Assembly (NCBI RefSeq): GCF_001447195.1
Contig: NZ_LFRI01000100.1
Span: 1 to 64,000, forward strand
Length of the DNA stretch: 64,000 bases
Direction: 5' to 3'
From: Aquabacterium parvum
Lineage (GTDB): Bacteria; Pseudomonadota; Gammaproteobacteria; Burkholderiales; Burkholderiaceae_C
Below, piece after piece: positions 56,337-64,000 of this stretch (position 1 is its first letter; each line of letters begins with the position of its first letter). Under the pieces are notes generated by a model. It did not search any database and was not told the DNA's origin. It was given only the letters and a program-made list of their open reading frames with translations. The position numbers and the translations under genes were made by a program.

Positions 56337-58202
56337 TCAGACTGCGCCCGCCGCGAGGGGGGCAGGTTCGCCGTCGTCCTCTTCGATGAGGAAGCCACCA
56401 CTTTGGTGGGCCCAAAGGCGCGCATACAAGCCGCCCTTGGCCAGCAGCGAGGCGTGGTCGCCCTCTTCGACGATGCGGCCTTGGTCCATGACGATGAGGC
56501 GGTCCATGGCCGCGATGGTGGACAGGCGGTGCGCCACGGCCACCACGGTCTTGCCCTCCATGAGTTTGTAGAGGCTGCCCTGGATGGCGGCCTCGACCTC
56601 GGAGTCGAGCGCGCTGGTGGCCTCGTCGAGCAGCAGGATGGGCGCGTCCTTGAGCATGACGCGGGCGATGGCGATGCGCTGACGTTGCCCGCCGGAGAGC
56701 TTGACGCCGCGCTCGCCCACGTGGGCCTCGAAGCCGTGACGGCCGTGTGGGTCGGTCAGCGTGTGGATGAAGTCGATCGCTTCGGCGCGTTCGGCCGCGC
56801 GGACCATGTCGGCATCGCTGGCGTCGGGCCGACCGTAGAGGATGTTGTCGCGCACGGAGCGGTGCAGCAGGGAGGTGTCCTGCGTGACCATGCCGACCTG
56901 TGCACGCACGCTGTCTTGCTGCACCTGCGAGATGTCCTGCCCGTCGATCAGCACGCGGCCCGACTCGACGTCGTAGAAGCGCAGCAGCAGGTTGAGGATG
57001 GTGGTCTTGCCCGCGCCGGAGCGGCCGACCAGGCCGATTTTTTCGCCGGGGCGGATGCGCAGGTTCAGGCCGTCGATGACGGTGCGCTGGCCGCCGTAGC
57101 TGAAGCGCAAGTTGTCGAAGTGCACCTCGCCTTGGCTCACCTTCAGCGCGGGTGCGCCGGGGCGGTCGAGCACGGTGTGGGGCTTGGAGAGCGTGTTGAT
57201 GCCGTCCTGCACGGTGCCGATGTGCTCGAACAGCGAAGCCATCTCCCACATCATCCAGTGCGAGATGCCGTTCAGGCGCAGGGCCATGGCGGTGGCCGCC
57301 GCCACGCCGCCGATGCCCACCTGACCTTGCGTCCACAGCCACAGGGCCACGCCCGAGGTCGACAGGATCAGCAGCATGCTCAGCGTGTGGTTGACCACCT
57401 CGAAGCCGGTGACCAGGCGCATTTGGCCGTGCACGGTTTTCATGAAGTCCTGCATGGCCGAGCGGGCGTAGCCGGCCTCGCGGTTGGCGTGCGAGAACAG
57501 CTTGACGGTGGTGATGTTGGTGTAGGCGTCGGTGACGCGGCCAGTCATCAGCGAGCGGGCGTCGGCCTGGCTGCGCGCGGCGCGGCTCAGGCGCGGCACG
57601 AACCAGCGCACGGCGAGGGCATAGAGCGCCAGCCAGCTCAGGAAGGGAGCCATCAGCAGCAGGTCGAAGCCGCCGACCACGGCCGTCATCGTGAAGAAGT
57701 AGATGACGACGAAGACGAGGATGTCACCCAGGATGAAACAGGTGTCGCGCACGGCCAGCGCGGTCTGCATGACCTTGGCGGCCACGCGGCCGGCGAACTC
57801 GTCCTGATAAAAGCTCAGACTCTGGCTGAGCATCAGGCGGTGAAAGACCCAGCGCAGGCGCATGGGGAAGTTGCCAGCCAGCGTCTGGTGCTTGAGCGTG
57901 GTGTGCAGCCAGACGATCAGCGGGCTGGCCATGAGGATCGCGGCCAGGGCCAGCAGGTGGCCTTCGGTGTTCTCCCAGAACTTGCCTGGCGGCACGTTCG
58001 AGAGCCGCTCGACGATGCCGCCCATCATGTTGAAGAGCAGGGCTTCGAAGGCGCCGATGCTGGCGGTCAGCAGCGTCATGGCCAGCAGCCATGGGCGCAT
58101 GCCCTGGGTGCCGGCCCAGACGAAGGCCATGAAGCCTTTCGGTGGGGGACTGGGGGGCGTCTCGGGGTACGGGTCGACTCGGGTTTCGAACCAGCTCAGC
58201 AC
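56337..58202 (-). CDS. ABC exporter, fused membrane and ATPase domains
   Basis: The product has 621 residues. Six membrane helices (residues about 30-330), then an ATPase with Walker A GLVGRSGAGKTT, signature LSGGQRQRIAIAR, Walker B ILLLDEATSALD and H-loop VAHRLST. It works as a dimer to export a lipid, peptide or drug. Start is a GTG at 58202: VLSWFETRVDPYPETPP is the family-typical N-terminus and GGAG lies six bases upstream; ATG starts (58127) would cut it. The frame open to 58895 is an artefact of the ppk2 region. Confidence 0.88.
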   Translation of the reverse strand: MLSWFETRVDPYPETPPSPPPKGFMAFVWAGTQGMRPWLLAMTLLTASIGAFEALLFNMMGGIVERLSNVPPGKFWENTEGHLLALAAILMASPLIVWLHTTLKHQTLAGNFPMRLRWVFHRLMLSQSLSFYQDEFAGRVAAKVMQTALAVRDTCFILGDILVFVVIYFFTMTAVVGGFDLLLMAPFLSWLALYALAVRWFVPRLSRAARSQADARSLMTGRVTDAYTNITTVKLFSHANREAGYARSAMQDFMKTVHGQMRLVTGFEVVNHTLSMLLILSTSGVALWLWTQGQVGIGGVAAATAMALRLNGISHWMMWEMASLFEHIGTVQDGINTLSKPHTVLDRPGAPALKVSQGEVHFDNLRFSYGGQRTVIDGLNLRIRPGEKIGLVGRSGAGKTTILNLLLRFYDVESGRVLIDGQDISQVQQDSVRAQVGMVTQDTSLLHRSVRDNILYGRPDASDADMVRAAERAEAIDFIHTLTDPHGRHGFEAHVGERGVKLSGGQRQRIAIARVMLKDAPILLLDEATSALDSEVEAAIQGSLYKLMEGKTVVAVAHRLSTIAAMDRLIVMDQGRIVEEGDHASLLAKGGLYARLWAHQSGGFLIEEDDGEPAPLAAGAV

Positions 58203-58297
58203 AGGGGGCTCCGCAAAAGGCGTGTAACCCGCCAGCGTAACGCGTTTGGCGAATGCGTGCCCGGGCCAAGTGAACCAGGCGGGTTCACCGTGGGCCC

Positions 58298-59212
58298 TCA
58301 GTAAACGTCCGGCACGTGCATCGAGGCGGGCACCGAGTTGCGGATGTAGTCTTCGCGGCGCTCGCGCGGGGGCAGGTGCACCGGCTCGTGCTCGACCTCG
58401 TGGTAGTCGAACTGCGACAGCAGGTGGTGGATGCAGTTCAGTCGGGCGCGCTTTTTGTCGACGGCCTGCACCACCCACCAGGGCGCCTCGGGGATGTGGG
58501 TGCGCTCGAGCATCACCTCTTTGGCGCGGGTGTAGTCCTCCCAGCGGCGGCGGCTCTCCAGGTCCATGGGGCTGAGCTTCCACTGCTTGAGCGGGTCGTT
58601 GATGCGGGCAATGAAGCGCGCGCTCTGCTCTTCGTCGGAGATGGAGAACCAGTACTTGATGACGCGGATGCCGCTGCGCACCAGCATCTTTTCGAACTCG
58701 GGCACGGAGCGGAAGAACTCTTCGAGGTCTTCGTCGGAGCAAAAACCCATGACGCGCTCGACGCCGGCGCGGTTGTACCAGCTGCGGTCGAACAGCACGA
58801 TCTCGCCTGCCGCGGGCAGGTGGGCCACGTAGCGCTGGAAGTACCACTGCGTTTTTTCGCGGTCGTTGGGGGCGGGCAGGGCGGCCACGCGGCACACGCG
58901 CGGGTTCAGGCGCTGGGTGATGCGCTTGATGGCGCCGCCCTTGCCTGCGGCGTCGCGGCCTTCGAAGAGCACCACCACGCGCTCGCCGGTGTGCACCACC
59001 CAGTCCTGCAGCTTGACCAGCTCGCCCTGCAGGCGAAAGAGCTCACGGAAGTACAGGCGGCGCAGTTCCTGCTGCTCGCTGGGGCGCCCGGCCTGCTGGT
59101 CGATGAATCGGTCGTCGAGCTCTTGCTCCAGCTCCTCGTCGTAGCTGTCGAGGATGTCGTCCTGCAGGCGGCGAAGCAGTTCGGGGTCGAGGGGGGGCAG
59201 GGGCTGGTCCAT
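58298..59212 (-). CDS. ppk2: Polyphosphate kinase 2
   Basis: The product has 304 residues. Walker A LFEGRDAAGKGGAIKRI, then the family blocks WYFQRYVAHLPAAGE, FDRSWYNRAGVE, FCSDED. It uses polyphosphate to phosphorylate nucleotides in the cytosol. The N-terminal 50 residues (helical, Glu/Asp-rich) are absent from the paralogue at 22803-23642. Start at 59212 is MDQPLPPLDPELLRR; the frame is open to 59305. Divergent from the acyltransferase at 59344. Confidence 0.92.
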   Translation of the reverse strand: MDQPLPPLDPELLRRLQDDILDSYDEELEQELDDRFIDQQAGRPSEQQELRRLYFRELFRLQGELVKLQDWVVHTGERVVVLFEGRDAAGKGGAIKRITQRLNPRVCRVAALPAPNDREKTQWYFQRYVAHLPAAGEIVLFDRSWYNRAGVERVMGFCSDEDLEEFFRSVPEFEKMLVRSGIRVIKYWFSISDEEQSARFIARINDPLKQWKLSPMDLESRRRWEDYTRAKEVMLERTHIPEAPWWVVQAVDKKRARLNCIHHLLSQFDYHEVEHEPVHLPPRERREDYIRNSVPASMHVPDVY

Positions 59213-59343
59213 GGCGGATTTCGGGTGTGGGCAACGCAACTGGCGAGCTTGACAGGTGTGTGTGACAGCCCGGCGACAGGGAGCATCGTGCGAATTGCTG
59301 CACATCTGTGCACATAATTCGGGTGTTTCAACCGAGGGGCTCG

Positions 59344-60225
59344 ATGCCCCTTTTGCCCATGAATGCCCTCAAGGCCCTGTTCGCCAGCCTGGTGCTGCTG
59401 ATCAACACGCTGTTCCACATCTCTTTCCTGCTGCCGCTGGCGCTGGTCAAGCTGGTGCTGCCCTTTCGGGTCGTGCGCCGCGTGATCGACGCGGTGCTCA
59501 GCGCCTTCGCCGAGAGCTGGATCGGGGTCAACAAGTTCTGGATGAACGCGGTGGGGCGCACGCGCTGGCAGGTCTCGGGCGTCGATGGCCTGCGTTACCG
59601 CGGCTGGTACCTGGTGAGCTGCAACCACCAGAGTTGGGTCGACATCCTGGTGCTGCAATGGGTGTTCAACCGCAAGATCCCGCTGCTCAAGTTCTTCATC
59701 AAGCACGAGCTGATCTACGTGCCGATCATGGGTCTGGCCTGGTGGGCGCTCGATTTCCCCTTCATGAAACGCCGTGGTGGCGCCTCGGCTCAGAAAGACC
59801 TGGAGACCGCGCGCAAGGCCTGCGAGAAATTCAAGGTCATCCCGACCTCGGTGATCAGCTTCATGGAAGGCACACGCCACACGCCGGACAAGCACGCGCA
59901 GCAGAAGTCGCCCTACAGGCACCTGCTCAAGCCCAAGACGGGTGGCGTGGGCATGGCCCTGGAGACCATGGGCGAGCTGTTCGATGGCATGGTGGACGTG
60001 ACCATCGTGTACCCGGGCGGGGTGCCGACCTTCATGGACCTGATGACGGGCCGGATCCCGGAGGTGATCGTCCGGGTTCAGACGCGACCGATCCCCAAGG
60101 AGCTGCTGGTGAACGACCAGGGGCAGGCGGCCGACCGCGCGGTGCTGCAGCGCTGGATCAATGGCCTGTGGGAAGAAAAGGACGCCGAGATCGCGCAGAT
60201 CAAGGCGGGCTTGACGTCACGCTGA
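59344..60225 (+). CDS. PlsC-like 1-acylglycerol-3-phosphate acyltransferase (YihG-like)
   Basis: The product has 293 residues. Catalytic HX4D is NHQSWVD near residue 108; the block SFMEGTRHTPDKH holds the conserved EGTR. Two N-terminal membrane segments. The layout matches E. coli YihG, an alternative LPA acyltransferase. ATG at 59344 has GAGGGG upstream; 59359 is also possible. Confidence 0.87.
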   Translation: MPLLPMNALKALFASLVLLINTLFHISFLLPLALVKLVLPFRVVRRVIDAVLSAFAESWIGVNKFWMNAVGRTRWQVSGVDGLRYRGWYLVSCNHQSWVDILVLQWVFNRKIPLLKFFIKHELIYVPIMGLAWWALDFPFMKRRGGASAQKDLETARKACEKFKVIPTSVISFMEGTRHTPDKHAQQKSPYRHLLKPKTGGVGMALETMGELFDGMVDVTIVYPGGVPTFMDLMTGRIPEVIVRVQTRPIPKELLVNDQGQAADRAVLQRWINGLWEEKDAEIAQIKAGLTSR

Positions 60226-60272
60226 GGGCTTGAGGGCGTCAGGTGTGACACGGCCGCTCTCGCCGGCGGGTT

Positions 60273-61250
60273 TCAGCAAAGCGCCAGCACCTGCCGCATG
60301 TCCAGGCGGTGCGCCCACTCGTTGGCCTCGTGCACCATGGTGATGGCCAGGTTGGTGTCGTGGGTCTGCACGCGGGCCAGGGGGGCCCACCGCCCGTCGC
60401 CGGTGTCTTGCAGGATGACGACCACGGGCAAGCCGAGGTCCGTGCCGCGTCGCACGGCCACCGCCTCCTGACCGCTGGACAAATGCACCAGGGTGCCGGG
60501 TGGGTACAGGCCCATCTCGCGCGTCAGCGTGGCGCCGAAGTAGTTGGCGCTGCGCTCGCGAAAGATCTGCGTGGCAGCCTGGGGCGACTGCATCACGCTG
60601 CGGCCCACGCGCGGCGCCATCTTGGCGCTGTAGACGTCACAGGTGCGCAAGGCGTCGGCCAGCAGGCTGACCTGGGTCATGCCGGCGGGGTAGCCCTTGC
60701 CATCGGCCTGCTCGTGGTGCTGCAGCACGGCCTGCAACCAGTCTTCGTCGGTGACCCCCAGTTCGCGCAGGCGCTGCACGCTGGCTTGCGGGTGGGCGTG
60801 GATGTCGGCGCGCTGGATCAGGCTCAGGGGCTCGGTTTGCAGCGCCAGGGCCGATTGCAGCGCGGTGATGGACAGGTTCATCGTCAGGCCGGCTTGCACG
60901 GCGCTGAAGGACAGCGTCGGGCTCCAGTCGCGGCGACGGGCGACCAGGGCCAGCAGCATGGCCGTGTGCACCGCATGCAGCACACCGTAGCGCAGCAGCT
61001 TGTCAGGGGTGTCGTGCACCATGAAGGCGATGGCGACGTCGGCGTCTTGCTGGCACAGGTTGAGCACCGTGCGTGCGCAGGTTTCGATGGATGGCCCGAA
61101 TTGGGCTTGATCAAACGGGGCTGCGAGCAATGGCTCCAGCCGATCGGTGAGGTCTTGCCAGCCTTGCCAGCAGGTCAGGGCGTGGGTCAGGGGCGCCGGC
61201 TCGGCGGACGTCGGCGACAGGAGGGGCTGTGCCTGCACGGGTGTCTCCAT
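60273..61250 (-). CDS. HD-GYP-like protein that has lost the HD dyad
   Basis: The product has 325 residues. The GYP half is intact: AHPQASVQRLREL, LQHHEQADGKGYPAG and CDVYSAKMAPR. Where the HD pair should be (usually LLHDIGK) it reads AGLTMNLSI, so one metal-binding core is gone and c-di-GMP cleavage is doubtful; an adaptor or c-di-GMP sensor role is possible. Start chosen at ATG 61250; a TTG at 61277 is open. Confidence 0.82.
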   Translation of the reverse strand: METPVQAQPLLSPTSAEPAPLTHALTCWQGWQDLTDRLEPLLAAPFDQAQFGPSIETCARTVLNLCQQDADVAIAFMVHDTPDKLLRYGVLHAVHTAMLLALVARRRDWSPTLSFSAVQAGLTMNLSITALQSALALQTEPLSLIQRADIHAHPQASVQRLRELGVTDEDWLQAVLQHHEQADGKGYPAGMTQVSLLADALRTCDVYSAKMAPRVGRSVMQSPQAATQIFRERSANYFGATLTREMGLYPPGTLVHLSSGQEAVAVRRGTDLGLPVVVILQDTGDGRWAPLARVQTHDTNLAITMVHEANEWAHRLDMRQVLALC

Positions 61251-61386
61251 CGGGGTGATGAAGCGACGATAAGGCAAGCCTGCCTTCGCGTGGCGATGCC
61301 AGCCAGGCAGGCAAGCGAGGCGGCGTGATGCTTCTCACGAGGGTGGGCGACCGAACGCCCGTTTGACACGCGGGTTTGACCCCCGA

Positions 61387-62109
61387 TCAGGGCGCCGGAG
61401 GCTGGCTGGCAGCCAGCGGTGCGTTCAGTCGCTCGAAAGCCGCCGGGGCCACGTACTGCAGCAGCTCCTTGCCCTCCGAGTCGAGGATCACGTCCAGTCC
61501 CTTGTCGGGGTAGAGGAAGTGCTCCAGGTGGCCGTTGCTTTTCACGCGGCGCGCCGGTTGACCGAAGCGGGCCAGGATCGCATCGACGTCCAGGCGCGCC
61601 TGCGGGATGAAACTCAAGGAGGCGATCGGGGCCTTCAGGGCCAGGGCCTCGTCTTCGGGCGACAGCGTGTACTTGCGCGTGGCGCTCTCCATGAAGTCGC
61701 TCTTGAGGGCGCGTTCGCGCAGGCCTTTGAGCGCGTCGTTCTCGAGTTTCGCCGTGACCACGAGCTTGCCGCTGACGAAGCCCAGCTGGGCCGGGTCCAC
61801 GAAGGCTTCGAGCGAGCCGGCTTCACCCGGCGCCGCGATGATGGCGACCTGCACTTCGGCGCCAAAGAGGCGTCGCACGTCGGCCAGCGTGCTGGCGTCG
61901 GGCCCGCTGGACAGCGTCAGGCCCATGACGCGGCTGCTGCCGTCGGAGCGCGCCTCGATCTGCCAGGGCAAGCCAGGAGCGGGTTCGGCGCCTGCGGTCT
62001 GGCTGTCCTGATGAGGCGGCGCCTTCATGCGATCGCCGCCGACCACCACCAGCGTGCCCAGCAGCAGCGAACCGGCGACCATGCCGGCCAGGATGGCGAC
62101 CTTGTTCAT
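61387..62109 (-). CDS. Uncharacterised membrane-anchored or exported protein
   Basis: The product has 240 residues. A single N-terminal hydrophobic helix (VAILAGMVAGSLLLGTLVVV) is an uncleaved anchor or signal; the rest is a periplasmic alpha/beta region (VRRLFGAEVQVAIIAAPGEA, LVVTAKLENDALKGLRERAL). No family recognised. Its ATG overlaps the aldolase stop (ATGA), so it is translated with that gene. Confidence 0.65.
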   Translation of the reverse strand: MNKVAILAGMVAGSLLLGTLVVVGGDRMKAPPHQDSQTAGAEPAPGLPWQIEARSDGSSRVMGLTLSSGPDASTLADVRRLFGAEVQVAIIAAPGEAGSLEAFVDPAQLGFVSGKLVVTAKLENDALKGLRERALKSDFMESATRKYTLSPEDEALALKAPIASLSFIPQARLDVDAILARFGQPARRVKSNGHLEHFLYPDKGLDVILDSEGKELLQYVAPAAFERLNAPLAASQPPAP

Positions 62110-62864
62110 GCGCGCCAGCCCGTGTCGACGCGGTCGAGCTTGCGGATCAGCGCGGGCCACACGAAGGCGCCGCCCATGCCGCCGGTCTGCACCTTCATGG
62201 CGTGAGCCACGCCTTGCACGATTTGCGGGTTGACCTCGGTCAGTGGCACACCGCCGCTTTGCGCGGCCAGCTGAATCTGGCAGGTGCTCTCGAAGATGTA
62301 CATGTGCAGGAAGGCGTCGGCGATGGTGCGGCCCACGGTGAGCAGGCCGTGGTTGCGCAGCATGAGGAAGTTCTTGTCGCCCAGGTCGGCTTGCAGGCGC
62401 GGCTTCTCGTCTTCGCGGAAGGCCACGCCTTCGTAGTCGTGATAGGCCAGCGAAGCCAGCACGAAGGTGCTTTGCTGAGAGATGGGCAGCACGCCAGCCT
62501 GCTGGGCCGAGACGCCCACGCCGGCACGCGTGTGGGTGTGCAGCACGCAGCCCGCGTCTTCGCGCACGGCGTGGATGGCGCTGTGGATGGTGAAGCCGGC
62601 CGGGTTGACGGGGAAGGGCGAGTCAGAGAGCTTGTTGCAGTCCTGGTCGACCTTGACGAGGCTGGAGGCGGTGATCTCGTCGAACATCAGCCCGTAGGGG
62701 TTGATGAGGAAGTGGTGCTCGGGGCCGGGGATGCGCGCCGAGATGTGGGTGAAGACCAGGTCGCTCCAGCCGTGCAGCGCCACCAGGCGGTAGGCGGCGG
62801 CGAGGTCCAGGCGCAGTTGCCACTCTTCAGGGCTGACCTGTGCTTGCAGCGATGGGGTGTTCAA
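62106..62864 (-). CDS. Class II aldolase/adducin family protein, TTG start
   Basis: The product has 252 residues. The zinc-site histidines are in THTRAG (HTH) and NHGLLTVG; the opening WQLRLDLAAAYRLVALHGWS and NHISARIPG-like THISARIPGPEHHFLINPYG match the family. ATG starts further upstream (63002) lie in unnatural sequence; the TTG at 62864 with GGAGAA at good spacing is most likely. Probable aldol cleavage of a sugar phosphate or related compound. Adjacent to the AMP-ligase gene. Confidence 0.85.
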   Translation of the reverse strand: MNTPSLQAQVSPEEWQLRLDLAAAYRLVALHGWSDLVFTHISARIPGPEHHFLINPYGLMFDEITASSLVKVDQDCNKLSDSPFPVNPAGFTIHSAIHAVREDAGCVLHTHTRAGVGVSAQQAGVLPISQQSTFVLASLAYHDYEGVAFREDEKPRLQADLGDKNFLMLRNHGLLTVGRTIADAFLHMYIFESTCQIQLAAQSGGVPLTEVNPQIVQGVAHAMKVQTGGMGGAFVWPALIRKLDRVDTGWRA

Positions 62865-62946
62865 GTTGTTCTCCTCATGGTGGCGCCGGCCCTTCTCTTG
62901 GCGAGGGTCCGGTGCGGCGGTGCTGGGGATTTTGGCAGGCCTGGCT

Positions 62947-64000
<1,054 letters not shown>

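Noticed and set aside
58203..58895. N-terminal extension of the ABC exporter
   Set aside because: Lies over the ppk2 coding region; the natural N-terminus begins at the GTG at 58202.

Overview
The window looks like chromosome from a beta-proteobacterium of the order Burkholderiales (Comamonadaceae/Sphaerotilaceae-like). The grounds are high GC with long spurious antisense frames, PEP-CTERM surface proteins, a minC-minD-minE set, a HiPIP with a Tat signal, a long TrpS with a C-terminal extension, and a DUF3717/DUF1289 protein. The genus cannot be named from sequence alone. I see no rRNA, tRNA, CRISPR array, prophage or insertion sequence. Gene density is high and almost all genes are intact; the exception is one AraC-family regulator broken by an extra G in a run of seven.

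Layout. 1-5.97 kb: small envelope and secreted proteins (two PEP-CTERM proteins, one of them a trypsin-like protease, and a related protein without the anchor), a YiiX-like peptidase, a GNAT enzyme and an HD-domain oxygenase-like protein. 6.0-12.8 kb (minus strand): an amide/urea utilisation operon, urtA-urtB-urtC-urtD-urtE-fmdA-fmdB, with a strong hairpin plus T6 between urtA and urtB. 13.0-17.3 kb (plus, divergent): a 1198-residue protein in which an NCS1 nucleobase-transporter-like domain is fused through a cysteine-rich linker to a hybrid histidine kinase, followed by an overlapping LuxR-type response regulator; a second membrane kinase comes next. 18.9-31.5 kb: housekeeping and small accessory genes (purN, trpS, glnS, PPK2, LysR/SDR pair, HxlR/hydrolase pair), including a 0.4-kb nested palindromic repeat just before trpS. 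31.5-37.2 kb (minus): a compact run dusC-like, ylqF/rbgA, divergent UvrD-type helicase and NYN-LOTUS protein, all plausibly RNA or nucleic-acid related.

37.3-46.7 kb: HDOD protein, DUF808 membrane protein, a PEP-CTERM protein, the frameshifted AraC regulator, a hybrid kinase, a FeeM-like acyl transferase facing a membrane acyltransferase, and an orphan ParA. 46.8-48.7 kb: minE, minD, minC. 48.8-64.0 kb: MgtC/DUF4010 membrane protein, YgiQ-type radical SAM protein, Tim44-domain protein, HiPIP, MerR regulator with SDR, ABC exporter, a second PPK2, PlsC-type acyltransferase, a GYP protein that has lost the HD dyad, and an aldolase/AMP-ligase group cut by the window end.

How it fits together. 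The most interesting unit is 6-17.3 kb: an ABC uptake system and formamidase divergent from a transporter-kinase and its response regulator, which suggests that external or internal nitrogenous solute levels are read by a transporter-like sensor and control amide/urea uptake. That link is inferred from gene order and domain content only. Other regulatory signals visible directly are a pair of near-identical palindromes between the HxlR regulator and its divergent hydrolase, a sigma-54-like element ahead of the transporter-kinase, and -10-like boxes only six bases ahead of the trpS and glnS start codons.
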